Source: Bacteroidota bacterium
GTDB lineage: Bacteria; Bacteroidota; Bacteroidia; NS11-12g; UBA955
Assembly (NCBI GenBank): GCA_030836345.1
Contig: JAURQA010000139.1
Location: 1 to 12,152 of the forward strand
Length of the DNA stretch: 12,152 bases
Direction: 5' to 3'
The position numbers and the translations under genes are program-made. Every line of letters starts with the position of its first letter. Positions within the stretch are counted from its first letter, which is position 1. The notes below the pieces were generated by a model. That model searched no databases. It had not been told where the DNA came from and saw only the letters and a program-made list of their open reading frames with translations. Of this stretch, positions 1-7,342 are shown piece by piece.

Positions 1-264
1 AAAGATTGGAGTTTTCCAGCCAAGGTCGTTTTGATAACAAGCAAGCGAAACTTTAAAAAAGCAGTCGATAGGAACTACCAGAAAAGGGTACTCCGCGAGC
101 TATACAGAGTGCGTAAATCGAAGTTGTATGAGCACATGGGAAAGCACCATTATGCATTAGCCCTTATTTATGTGGGCAATCAAAAACATAGCTTTATAGA
201 CCTACAGAAAGCCATGGACGATTTAATGCTAAAGGCCATTGAATATTTTGAAACAGATGCTTAA
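1..264 (+). CDS. rnpA: Ribonuclease P protein component, 5'-truncated by window edge
   Basis: Protein subunit of RNase P, which binds the catalytic RNA and helps it remove the 5' leader from precursor tRNAs. Frame 1 is open from base 1 to the TAA at 262-264, giving the last 87 residues; the true start lies left of the window. A TTG at 31 is only an internal codon, because the family pattern ([10 protein letters not shown], then the basic helix) already begins before it. The diagnostic stretch is [16 protein letters not shown], corresponding to the RNR signature (usually RNRxKRxxRE). Here the second Arg of RNR is Tyr, a deviation at a conserved RNA-contact position. The 3' end overlaps yidD by 8 nt, the classical rnpA-yidD order, which suggests translational coupling. 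Identity is secure; only the N-terminus is missing. Confidence 0.93.
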   Translation, partial: KDWSFPAKVVLITSKRNFKKAVDRNYQKRVLRELYRVRKSKLYEHMGKHHYALALIYVGNQKHSFIDLQKAMDDLMLKAIEYFETDA

Positions 265-469
265 ACTTCTTTTCATAGGAATTATTAAAGGCTATCAGTA
301 TTTGCTAAGCCCTCTTTTTCCGAGCAGTTGTAGATTCACCCCAACCTGCTCTCAGTATGGCATTGAAGCTCTTAAAAAGCATGGTTTATGGAAAGGCTTA
401 AAATTAACACTCAAACGCATCTCCAAATGCCATCCCTGGGGAGATGACGGCTACGATCCAGTGCCATAA
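257..469 (+). CDS. yidD: Membrane protein insertion efficiency factor YidD
   Basis: Small (70 aa) protein thought to help YidC/Sec insert inner-membrane proteins. The family core is plain: an amphipathic N-terminal helix ([19 protein letters not shown]), then [19 protein letters not shown], and the C-terminal [13 protein letters not shown] with its conserved cysteines. I chose the ATG at 257 rather than an upstream TTG at 239, because family members start directly before the KLL..I..YQ helix. The chosen ATG overlaps the end of rnpA by 8 nt. Length matches the family. No yidC follows; the next 159 nt are non-coding and a different operon begins. Confidence 0.93.
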   Translation: MLKLLFIGIIKGYQYLLSPLFPSSCRFTPTCSQYGIEALKKHGLWKGLKLTLKRISKCHPWGDDGYDPVP

Positions 470-628
470 ATCGATGCTAACATGCATTTCAACAGATTAA
501 TAAAATATTTATGCCTTGCGCGCGTTTAATCAGCCATAAGTTATGTTAGTAGTGCAAAATATTAGTATTTTACCCTTATTTTCGCCATAAATAAAAAAAT
601 CTCTGGCACACTAATTGAATTATTAAAC

Positions 629-1165
629 ATGAAAATGGTAAAGAAATTAAGCATCCTTCTTTTTAGCATCGCTAGTTTTAGCTTTGTTAATGCTCAAAAC
701 ATTGGTTACGTGGATTCTGATGTCATCTTAAATAAGATGCCCGAATACAAATCAGCGCAACAGCAACTAGACGATATGGCTGCTAAATGGCAGGCAAAAG
801 CGGATGAGATGCAAGCAGAAGTAGATGAGTTGTTTAGAAACTTTGACGCAGAAAAAGTATTTCTAACTCCTGAACAAGGAGAAGCGAAACAAAAAGCCAT
901 TATTGAAAAAGAAGATGCTTTATTTAAGTACCGAGAAGAAAAATTCGGTCAAAATGGAAAGCTGTTTAAAAAGAGAGAAGAGCTTATCAAACCAATCCAA
1001 GATAAAATTTATGCAGCCGTTCAAAAGATATCTAAAAAGAATGGCATCAAATTTATGTTTGATAAGGCAGGTGGCGTGCTTATGCTCTATGCCGATGAAA
1101 AATATGATAAAACAGAAGATGTGATGCAAGAGTTAGGCATTACTACCACAACATTAGAAGAATAA
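629..1165 (+). CDS. OmpH/Skp-family periplasmic chaperone (first copy)
   Basis: 178-residue secreted protein of the OmpH/Skp family, trimeric periplasmic holdases that carry unfolded outer-membrane proteins to the BAM machine. A signal peptide (KK, then a hydrophobic stretch LSILLFSIASFSFVNA) is predicted to be cut after Ala22, followed by QNIGYVDSDVILNKMPEYK, the typical first strand and helix of the fold. The middle (about 40-130) is a charged, Ala/Gln/Glu/Lys-rich helical hairpin forming the tentacles, and the C-terminus (GIKFMFDKAGGVLMLYAD) returns to the body domain. The ATG at 629 is used; a second in-frame ATG at 635 is possible. It sits 2 nt before a paralogue, the tandem pair common in Bacteroidota, although bamA is not adjacent here. 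Confidence 0.93.
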   Translation: MKMVKKLSILLFSIASFSFVNAQNIGYVDSDVILNKMPEYKSAQQQLDDMAAKWQAKADEMQAEVDELFRNFDAEKVFLTPEQGEAKQKAIIEKEDALFKYREEKFGQNGKLFKKREELIKPIQDKIYAAVQKISKKNGIKFMFDKAGGVLMLYADEKYDKTEDVMQELGITTTTLEE

Positions 1166-1167
1166 AA

Positions 1168-1728
1168 ATGAAAAAAGTTATAATTACATCCATGCTTGCA
1201 TTGGCTTTATTAGCCACGCAATCCCTGAAAGCTCAAAATCAAAAATTTGGATTTGTAGATGCATCCCGAGTTTTTGACACAATCCCTCAAATGGATACAC
1301 TCAGATCTGCTCTAAACATATACCAGCAGGGCATCTACACAAGTCTAGGTCAAAGCGAAGCGGATATTCAGAAGAAATATCAAGAATATCAAACGATTCA
1401 AAGCGGCCCTGTAACGGCGCAAACTCAGCAAAAACTTGAGATTACAGAGAATTTGATAAAATCTATGCAGCAAAACTTAGAATTGGATAAGCAGCAAGCG
1501 CAGTCTAATTTAGAGCAAAAGCAATATGCCTTGTTACTGCCCTTGAATGTCTACATCAATAAGCAAATTGAACGCATTGCTAAAAGCAAAGGATACTCTC
1601 ATATTTTGAGCTCTGCTCCAACAAATATGTATTATTCTGTAAATGATAATGAAGACATTACGGCGGATATTATCAAAATTATGTTTGATAATGCTCCAAA
1701 AGTTCAGGCCACTCCTCAACTAAAATAA
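1168..1728 (+). CDS. OmpH/Skp-family periplasmic chaperone (second copy)
   Basis: 186-residue paralogue of the preceding gene, starting 2 nt after its stop codon, so the two are co-transcribed and probably translationally coupled. The signal peptide MKKVIITSMLALALLATQSLKA is predicted to be cleaved after residue 22, followed by QNQKFGFVDASRVFDTIPQMD, the family start. Residues 45-135 form a Gln-rich helical hairpin and the C-terminal strand is YSHILSSAPTNMYYSVNDNEDIT. It has diverged strongly from its neighbour, suggesting different clients or hetero-oligomers (inference). A strong intrinsic terminator follows. Confidence 0.92.
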   Translation: MKKVIITSMLALALLATQSLKAQNQKFGFVDASRVFDTIPQMDTLRSALNIYQQGIYTSLGQSEADIQKKYQEYQTIQSGPVTAQTQQKLEITENLIKSMQQNLELDKQQAQSNLEQKQYALLLPLNVYINKQIERIAKSKGYSHILSSAPTNMYYSVNDNEDITADIIKIMFDNAPKVQATPQLK

Positions 1729-1745
1729 AAACAATCTGTACCTTC

Positions 1746-1787
1746 AAAAGCCAAGGCAACTAAAGTTCCCTTGGCTTTTGTATTTTT
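1746..1787 (+). terminator. Rho-independent terminator of the skp pair
   Basis: Perfect 11-bp inverted repeat (AAAAGCCAAGG at 1746-1756, CCTTGGCTTTT at 1769-1779) with a 12-nt loop, followed by GTATTTTTA. It ends only a few bases before the next start codon at 1793, so it separates the skp operon from the following gene. The A-rich left flank could let it act weakly in the other direction too. Confidence 0.9.
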
Positions 1788-1792
1788 ACCCC

Positions 1793-2863
1793 ATGAAACA
1801 TTCTTTTAGAAAAGCCCTCTTGTTCACGCTGGGTATTAAAGTGTTGTTTTATGTTTTTGGATATTTATTGAGACCCGATCCCATAAATCAAGGGTTATTT
1901 TTCGACGTATTTATGGAAAATGATAGCTATTGGTATAAGCATATATTTGACCATGGCTATCCTTTAAAGATACCGGGGTATTGGGAGCAGAGCTCCTTTG
2001 CCTTCTTCCCACTTTACCCCATCCTTTTAAAAGGCCTTGCTTGGATCTTTAGTTCATTTGCTCATTCAGCATTTGCCCTAAGCCTATGCCTAAGCTTTCT
2101 GTGGGTAAAAGGGATCTTTAAATACATGGATTCTATGGGTAAAAGTGCCTCCGATGCCTTTTGGTTAGTAGCACTGCTTCAGTGCATTCCATTTCACTAC
2201 TTCTTCCATATGTTTTATACAGAGTTGCTCTTTTCTACCCTTCTTTTTTGGCTGATGTATTCCATCCAAAAAGCCCGTTTCATGGCAGTGTTTTCTCTGT
2301 GCATTCTTATAGCTGCCAGTAGGCCTACAGGGCTCCTATTTGCCTTTACCCTATTCCTTACCCTTCTTATTCAAATCCATCCCTCCCAATGGTTTACCAA
2401 AATAAACCTAAAGAGATTGCTCCCTTTTATTGGCGCGCCAATGGGTATAGGCCTTTATGCAACTTATTGTTATGCAAGAGTGGGAAGAGCTTTTGTATTT
2501 AGAGAAAATATGAGTGCTTGGCAAAGAGACTATTGTTGGCCTTGGGAATCATTTGAAACCAGTCGCATAGAACTGCAATACCTTGGCATATATGCCGCCA
2601 TACTATTGCTCATAGGACTCTATGCAGCCTATTTAAATAAGGGTAAAAACCTCTTCATTATTTTACCAAACTTAATCCTACCCCTCTGTACAGGAACAGT
2701 AACGAGTTATCCTAGATACGTATCAGTAAACCACCCCATTTTTGAAAAGCTCTTAGCGAAATTCAGATTTCTAAGAAACCCCTTGTTTCTAGCTCTGCTA
2801 TTTTTGGGTAATTTAGCCACCTTTGCCTATTGGGTATTAGTGCATGATGTATTAAGCTACTAA
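1793..2863 (+). CDS. PIG-V-like integral membrane mannosyltransferase
   Basis: 356-residue polytopic membrane protein, by sequence pattern a GT-C-type glycosyltransferase of the PIG-V group, which in eukaryotes adds mannose to GPI anchors; bacterial members lack a defined substrate. Visible marks are an N-terminal membrane helix, an acidic DSYWY motif (44-48) with HGY (54-56), a hydrophobic [10 protein letters not shown] block (67-76), FYTELLF (141-147), SRPTG (176-180), and near the C-terminus a PRY motif (307-309), with about 8-9 hydrophobic segments. The ATG at 1793 is preferred over a TTG at 1778 that lies inside the terminator stem. There is almost no leader; TATTTTTA, 4 nt before the ATG, resembles the Bacteroidota -7 box. 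The end overlaps the convergent parE by 12 nt. The general class is fairly sure, the sugar and acceptor unknown. Confidence 0.8.
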   Translation: MKHSFRKALLFTLGIKVLFYVFGYLLRPDPINQGLFFDVFMENDSYWYKHIFDHGYPLKIPGYWEQSSFAFFPLYPILLKGLAWIFSSFAHSAFALSLCLSFLWVKGIFKYMDSMGKSASDAFWLVALLQCIPFHYFFHMFYTELLFSTLLFWLMYSIQKARFMAVFSLCILIAASRPTGLLFAFTLFLTLLIQIHPSQWFTKINLKRLLPFIGAPMGIGLYATYCYARVGRAFVFRENMSAWQRDYCWPWESFETSRIELQYLGIYAAILLLIGLYAAYLNKGKNLFIILPNLILPLCTGTVTSYPRYVSVNHPIFEKLLAKFRFLRNPLFLALLFLGNLATFAYWVLVHDVLSY

Positions 2864-4735
2864 ATTTTCGTCTTCTTCTTTGGGATCATCCTCCTCCTCA
2901 AGCACGTCACTTTCAACCACTAAATTATCAATAATAAATTCTTGACGCGAGGGAGTATTCTTTCCCATATAATAATTTAACAGTTGCTCAATGGATGTAT
3001 CTTTAGATAAAATAACCGGTTCCAATCGAATATCCTCACCGATAAAGCCAGCAAATTCATCTGGAGAAATCTCACCCAAGCCTTTAAAACGAGTAATTTC
3101 GGGTTTTGGGCTCAGTCGTTCAATGGCTTTAAGGCGTTCCTCATTAGAATAGCAATAGGCTGTTTCTTTTTTATTACGCACCCTAAATAATGGAGTTTGC
3201 AGAATATACAAATGACCATTTCTCACAAGATCTGGGAAAAAATTTAAGAAGAAAGTCATCATTAACAAACGAATGTGCATTCCATCCACATCGGCATCAG
3301 TGGCAAGAACTACTTTATTATAGCGTAATCCATCCATCCCTTCTTCGATATTTAAGGCGTGCTGCAAAAGATTAAACTCTTCATTCTCATAAACCACTTT
3401 TTTCTTTAGTCCATAGCAATTCAGGGGTTTCCCTCTCAGGCTAAAAACCGCTTGATAGCTTGTGTTTCTACTTTTAGTAATACTTCCACTGGCACTATCG
3501 CCCTCTGTGATGAATAACGTTGTTTCATATGCATCGTCCTTATCCGTGGTAAAGTGAACCCTGCAATCTCTCAATTTTTTATTGTGCAGATTGGCCTTTT
3601 TTGCTCTTTCCTTGGCCAATTTTTGAACCCCCGCCATATCCTTCCGCTCTCTCTCGTTTTGAAGAATCTTTTTCAAGAGGGCTTGAGCCACTTCATCATT
3701 TTTATGCAAGTAATCATCCACCTGCTTTTTAACAAATTCTGTAATTCCAACTTTAATGCTAGGCCCCTCTGGTCCCATATCGGTACTTCCCAATTTAGTC
3801 TTGGTTTGGCTCTCAAATATGGGTTCCATGATGCGAATACTTACTGCGGCACTAATACTACTTCGAATATCTCCGGCATCAAAATCCTTTTTATAAAACT
3901 CGCGAATGGTTCTCACAAAAGCCTCTCTAAACGCTTGAAGATGGGTTCCTCCCTGAGTGGTGTATTGTCCATTTACAAAGGAGTAATACTCCTCGCCGTA
4001 ACTGCTAGTATGAGTGAAGGCAATTTCTACATTCTCGCCTCTGGCGTGAATGGCTGGATAAATCATTTCTTCTGGATTGACTTTGCTTTCAATTAAATCC
4101 AGCAGTCCATTTTTACTTGAAAAATTAACGCCATTAAACACAATGGTTAATCCCGCATTTAGATAGGTATAATACTTAATCTGATTCTCCAGAAAATCGG
4201 TAATAAATCTATAATTCTTAAATACCGAATCATCGGGTGTAAACCGAATCCGAGTCCCATTTCTCTCCTTACTCTCCTTTATTTTGTCGTCCTCTATAAG
4301 TTCCCCTTTATCAAAAGCGGCGCGCTTTACTTCTCCCTCTCTAAAACTTTCTACAACAAAGCGATTACTGAGGGCGTTAACGGCCTTCGTTCCAACCCCA
4401 TTTAAACCTACACTTTTTTGGAAGGCTTTGCTATCATATTTACCTCCTGTATTTATTTTGCTCACACAATCAATGACTTTTCCCAGTGGAATTCCACGTC
4501 CATAATCTCGAATCATCACTTCCACGTCATTGACTTTTATTTCAATGCGCTTTCCATTGCCCATTACATGCTCGTCAATGCTATTGTCCAAAATCTCCTT
4601 CACCAAAACATAGATTCCATCATCTGCAGCAGTACCATCTCCCAGTTTTCCTATATACATTCCGGGTCTCAGCCTGATGTGCTCTTTCCAATCAAGGCTT
4701 CGTATTTCGTTTTCGGTGTATTTAGCTTCGGCCAT
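2852..4735 (-). CDS. parE: DNA topoisomerase IV subunit B (GyrB/ParE family)
   Basis: 627-residue ATPase subunit of a type IIA topoisomerase that decatenates daughter chromosomes; it pairs with ParC. N-terminal GHKL ATPase: RPGMYIG (23-29), E47 and N51 in KEILDNS, D77 in [22 protein letters not shown] (110-123), then a transducer domain with the QTK loop (310-312). TOPRIM domain: EGDSASGS (411-418) and DADVDG (480-485) supply the metal-binding acids. The C-terminus has [18 protein letters not shown] and an acidic tail. The EGDSASGS form and the length fit Bacteroidota ParE rather than GyrB. parC does not follow directly, because downstream lies a convergent gene overlapping by 12 nt. The start [16 protein letters not shown] is the family-like ATG at 4735. 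Confidence 0.93.
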   Translation of the reverse strand: MAEAKYTENEIRSLDWKEHIRLRPGMYIGKLGDGTAADDGIYVLVKEILDNSIDEHVMGNGKRIEIKVNDVEVMIRDYGRGIPLGKVIDCVSKINTGGKYDSKAFQKSVGLNGVGTKAVNALSNRFVVESFREGEVKRAAFDKGELIEDDKIKESKERNGTRIRFTPDDSVFKNYRFITDFLENQIKYYTYLNAGLTIVFNGVNFSSKNGLLDLIESKVNPEEMIYPAIHARGENVEIAFTHTSSYGEEYYSFVNGQYTTQGGTHLQAFREAFVRTIREFYKKDFDAGDIRSSISAAVSIRIMEPIFESQTKTKLGSTDMGPEGPSIKVGITEFVKKQVDDYLHKNDEVAQALLKKILQNERERKDMAGVQKLAKERAKKANLHNKKLRDCRVHFTTDKDDAYETTLFITEGDSASGSITKSRNTSYQAVFSLRGKPLNCYGLKKKVVYENEEFNLLQHALNIEEGMDGLRYNKVVLATDADVDGMHIRLLMMTFFLNFFPDLVRNGHLYILQTPLFRVRNKKETAYCYSNEERLKAIERLSPKPEITRFKGLGEISPDEFAGFIGEDIRLEPVILSKDTSIEQLLNYYMGKNTPSRQEFIIDNLVVESDVLEEEDDPKEEDENLVA

Positions 4736-4863
4736 TTACTGACGCAATGTACTACCGAAATATGGCTTGTAACTCCCAAGTTTTCTACATTGTTATTGAA
4801 AGCAGTTGAAATGTATGCTTCGATTGCAGAACCTATTATTTCATTAGTTTTACACTCTAAGCG

Positions 4864-4893
4864 TTTGCATTTCGCAGGTGTATTGTAAATTTG
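4864..4893 (+). promoter_or_regulatory. Bacteroidota-type promoter of the lipoprotein operon
   Basis: TTTG at 4864-4867 and TAAATTTG at 4886-4893 are separated by 18 nt, an almost ideal match to the Bacteroidota sigma factor consensus (TTTG, about 19 nt, TAnnTTTG). The ATG at 4899 lies only 5 nt behind the -7 box, so the transcript would have almost no leader. It is in the 163-nt divergent gap with parE and probably drives the run through at least the helicase. Confidence 0.7.
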
Positions 4894-4898
4894 CAAGG

Positions 4899-5405
4899 AT
4901 GCATAAAATAAAGTTTTTCCTTGGCTTAGTAGTTTTATTTCTGATTGCCTGTCAACCCAGTGAGACGCAAAGGCCTTTTAGCCAATATGAACGTTTTATG
5001 GTGGGCCAAAAAATAGTTTTGGATTCTATCCCAGACACCGTAGCGGTGAGCATAGAAAATTATGTAAAGAAGGAACAGCCTGAAGATGGCGCCCAGCTGA
5101 TGTGGGTAGCTGCCAACTTAAACAGCAAAGGAGGGCGTGTGCGAAGGTGTGCAGCCAATTTAGAAACCATTGCCCGTGATTACCCTAAAAGTCCCATTGT
5201 GCCGGACGCGCTTATTTCTGCAGGAACCAACTACCAAAACTTGGGCATGATGGATCATGCCAAGAAAGCATATGGCCAATTCTTAAGCAAATTCCCAAAA
5301 CATGCCATGTATAAAGAAATAAAAATGGCATTTGCCATGTTGGAAGAAGGAATTTCCTCGCCAGAGGAACAGCTGGAATTTATCCGAAAAAATCAAACGA
5401 AGTAA
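4899..5405 (+). CDS. TPR-like lipoprotein
   Basis: 168-residue predicted lipoprotein. The signal sequence MHKIKFFLGLVVLFLIAC ends in a lipobox (LIAC) with lipidated Cys18. Residues 20-65 are an extended linker; residues 82-150 form helical pairs of tetratricopeptide type (RCAANLETIARDYPKS, then DALISAGTNYQNLGMMDHAK, KAYGQFLSKFPKH), resembling the YfiO/BamD or Tol-associated repeat style but shorter. It is probably anchored to a membrane facing the periplasm as a protein-binding scaffold; no specific partner can be named. The ATG at 4899 is preferred to GTG at 4878, which precedes the -7 promoter box. The stop is 2 nt before the next gene, so they are one operon. Confidence 0.8.
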   Translation: MHKIKFFLGLVVLFLIACQPSETQRPFSQYERFMVGQKIVLDSIPDTVAVSIENYVKKEQPEDGAQLMWVAANLNSKGGRVRRCAANLETIARDYPKSPIVPDALISAGTNYQNLGMMDHAKKAYGQFLSKFPKHAMYKEIKMAFAMLEEGISSPEEQLEFIRKNQTK

Positions 5406-5407
5406 AT

Positions 5408-6025
5408 TTGGAAACCTACCGCATTGAATATGGCTATCTCCCTCAACAGGAATTTAAGGCCATTGTGCGGCAGATAAAAAAAGGTGATTTAGCTATTTTT
5501 CCAACTGACTCAGTATATACTTTGGCTTGCGCTTTGAGCGCAAAAGATTCGATTAAACGCTTGTGTAAACTGGTTGGGAAAAAGTCAGAACAGGCTCAAC
5601 TGAGTATCATTTGCAATGATTTCTCCATGATATCAGACTTTACCGTTCATTTTAGTACGAGCAATTTTAGAAGCATGAAGGCCGCTTTACCAGGGCCTTA
5701 TACTTTTATCTTAAATGCCGATAAAAATCAGACTAAACATTGGGAAAACAAGCGAAAAACTATAGGCGTTCGAATACCTAATCAGGATTTCTTACTGGAA
5801 TTAATTGGCCAAATTGGTGAGCCTCTTATTTGCAGTTCCTTGCACAGCGAGGATGAATTGAAATCCTATTTTACAGAACCTGAAAATATAGAACAGCAAT
5901 ATAAAAATACCATTGACTTATTTGTGGAGGACGGTGCCGGAGGCACGGAGCCTAGTACCGTAGTTGATTGCACAGGTGATTATCCAGAATTAATTAGAGA
6001 AGGGATGGGAACACGGCCGCTGTAG
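5408..6025 (+). CDS. YciO/Sua5-family (threonylcarbamoyl-AMP synthase-like) protein
   Basis: 205-residue YrdC-fold protein. The family makes threonylcarbamoyl-AMP for t6A modification of ANN-decoding tRNAs. This one resembles the YciO branch, whose role is less certain. Motifs in order: FPTDSVYTL (31-39; usually PTDTVYGL), PGPYTFIL (95-102), KRKTIGVRIP (115-124), EPLICSSLHS (138-147, where canonical Sua5 has a TSAN-type motif), and STVVDCTG followed by ELIREGMG (183-201). The start is a TTG at 5408, with no in-frame ATG nearby, and lies 2 nt after the lipoprotein stop. The TAG at 6023-6025 lies at the beginning of the helicase frame. Because the VYGL glycine and the TSAN-type motif are changed, it may not be the main t6A enzyme. 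Confidence 0.82.
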   Translation: METYRIEYGYLPQQEFKAIVRQIKKGDLAIFPTDSVYTLACALSAKDSIKRLCKLVGKKSEQAQLSIICNDFSMISDFTVHFSTSNFRSMKAALPGPYTFILNADKNQTKHWENKRKTIGVRIPNQDFLLELIGQIGEPLICSSLHSEDELKSYFTEPENIEQQYKNTIDLFVEDGAGGTEPSTVVDCTGDYPELIREGMGTRPL

Positions 6026-7311
6026 AAGCACAGTTTAGTTTAAGTGATGAACACCAATCGTTTATTGAACTTATTACCGAAACAAGGGCAGGAATCTTTT
6101 ACCTTACCGGGCCTGCAGGTAGCGGTAAGTCTACTTTAATCGAATACCTGAGAAGAAATGTTTTTCAAAAACCCCTCATTGCAGCTCCTACTGGTGTGGC
6201 TGCTTTAAACGTGAGAGGGCAAACCATTCACTCCCTGTTTCAGCTTCCGCTTGGCCCATTGCTTCCAGGCGATTCCAGGCTTTTTAAACGGTATTTTCAG
6301 AAGAATAAATATCAAATGTTTCTTCAATCCGATATTATTATCATTGATGAAATTAGCATGGTTCGGGCAGATACCTTAGACGCTGTTGATACCATTTTAA
6401 AACGCATTACTCGAAAAAACCTGCCTTTTGGGGGTAAAAAAGTATTGATGGTGGGCGATGTTTTTCAACTTGAACCCATTGTAAAAGGCACAGAATCGGG
6501 GCTTTTGGCGGAGCATTATCAAAGTCCATTCTTTTTTCACTCCCAGGTACTCACCCAAAATCAGTACGATACATTTAAACTAAAAAAAATATACCGTCAA
6601 TCGGATGAACGATTTTTAGGTTTATTGAATACGGTAAAAATGGGAGAAAGCGATGAGTATACACTGGAAGGATTAAACGATCGTGTTACAGATGCCAATG
6701 AAGATATAAAGTCTATTTATTTATGCGCTCGCAAAGCGGAGGCGGAGGCCATTAATAATGAACGCATGAATGCTTTGCCAAGCGAATCTCGATCATACAG
6801 CGGAAGGGTTTCTGGTGAATTTGGGACAAATATTTTGCCCAATGATATTTTACTTGAATTGAAACCCGAAGCGAGGGTTATGTTCCTAAAAAATGATCCA
6901 GAAAAACGATTTGTTAATGGAACCCTAGGTACTGTTACTCAACTCCATTCGCAAACCATAAGTATAGAAACAGATGAAGGCGAGCGAGTAGAGATGGAGC
7001 CCGAAACCTGGGAAAATATTAAATATTCCTATGATGAAAAGGAGAATACCATTAGCGAGAATGTGATGGGAAGCTTTGAACAATTTGCCATAAAACCGGC
7101 CTGGGCTATTACCATTCACAAAAGCCAAGGCTTAACTTTTGATCAAGTAAATATAAATTTAGGCGCAGGAGCCTTTGCCAGCGGAATGCTCTACGTAGCA
7201 TTAAGCCGATGCAGAACGCTCGAAGGCATTAGCCTAAAAGCACCTCTAAGTCCGCGCGACTTTAGGGTAAATCCGGTAGTGGTAGAATTTGCGGGAGGAA
7301 CGTTTTATTAA
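6022..7311 (+). CDS. Pif1/RecD-like SF1 DNA helicase with no canonical start codon
   Basis: About 429-residue ATP-dependent SF1 helicase of the Pif1/RecD2-like group, presumably acting in DNA repair or replication. Numbering from the GTA at 6022: Walker A GPAGSGKS (30-37), APTGVAALN with QTIHSLF (motif Ia), Walker B IIIIDEISMV (DE at 109-110), GDVFQL (145-150), HKSQGLTFD (from 366) and YVALSRCRT with the arginine finger (391-398). The first in-frame ATG/GTG/TTG is the GTG at 6196, after Walker A, so it cannot be the start of a working enzyme. The frame is open from 5998, and family members begin about 25-30 residues before Walker A. That falls at GTA 6022, forming a GTAG overlap with the upstream TAG stop. 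Alternatives are ATT at 6064, a -1 frameshift from the upstream gene, or a sequence error. Function confident, start uncertain. Confidence 0.85.
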   Translation, partial: VEAQFSLSDEHQSFIELITETRAGIFYLTGPAGSGKSTLIEYLRRNVFQKPLIAAPTGVAALNVRGQTIHSLFQLPLGPLLPGDSRLFKRYFQKNKYQMFLQSDIIIIDEISMVRADTLDAVDTILKRITRKNLPFGGKKVLMVGDVFQLEPIVKGTESGLLAEHYQSPFFFHSQVLTQNQYDTFKLKKIYRQSDERFLGLLNTVKMGESDEYTLEGLNDRVTDANEDIKSIYLCARKAEAEAINNERMNALPSESRSYSGRVSGEFGTNILPNDILLELKPEARVMFLKNDPEKRFVNGTLGTVTQLHSQTISIETDEGERVEMEPETWENIKYSYDEKENTISENVMGSFEQFAIKPAWAITIHKSQGLTFDQVNINLGAGAFASGMLYVALSRCRTLEGISLKAPLSPRDFRVNPVVVEFAGGTFY

Positions 7312-7326
7312 TAAATTAAGGTACCA

Positions 7327-7334
7327 TAGATTTG
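7327..7334 (+). promoter_or_regulatory. Possible -7 promoter box for the TonB-dependent receptor
   Basis: TAGATTTG matches TAnnTTTG and sits 8 nt before the ATG at 7343, in the 31-nt gap after the helicase. No TTTG or TTG is present at the expected -33 distance, so the call rests on one box. If real, the receptor can be transcribed apart from the upstream operon, on a very short leader. Confidence 0.35.
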
Positions 7335-7342
7335 TAAACGTA

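Noticed and set aside
3554..4096. 180-codon plus-strand frame opposite parE
   Set aside because: It is the shadow of a strongly conserved gene on the other strand, has no start context and shows no domain pattern.
4418..4888. Plus-strand frame across the parE start and the intergenic gap
   Set aside because: Mostly antisense to the parE ATPase domain and ends at the promoter of the lipoprotein gene; no family pattern.
7289..7342. Upstream TTG start for the TonB receptor inside the helicase gene
   Set aside because: It adds 18 charged residues before a good signal peptide; the ATG at 7343 gives a normal export signal.
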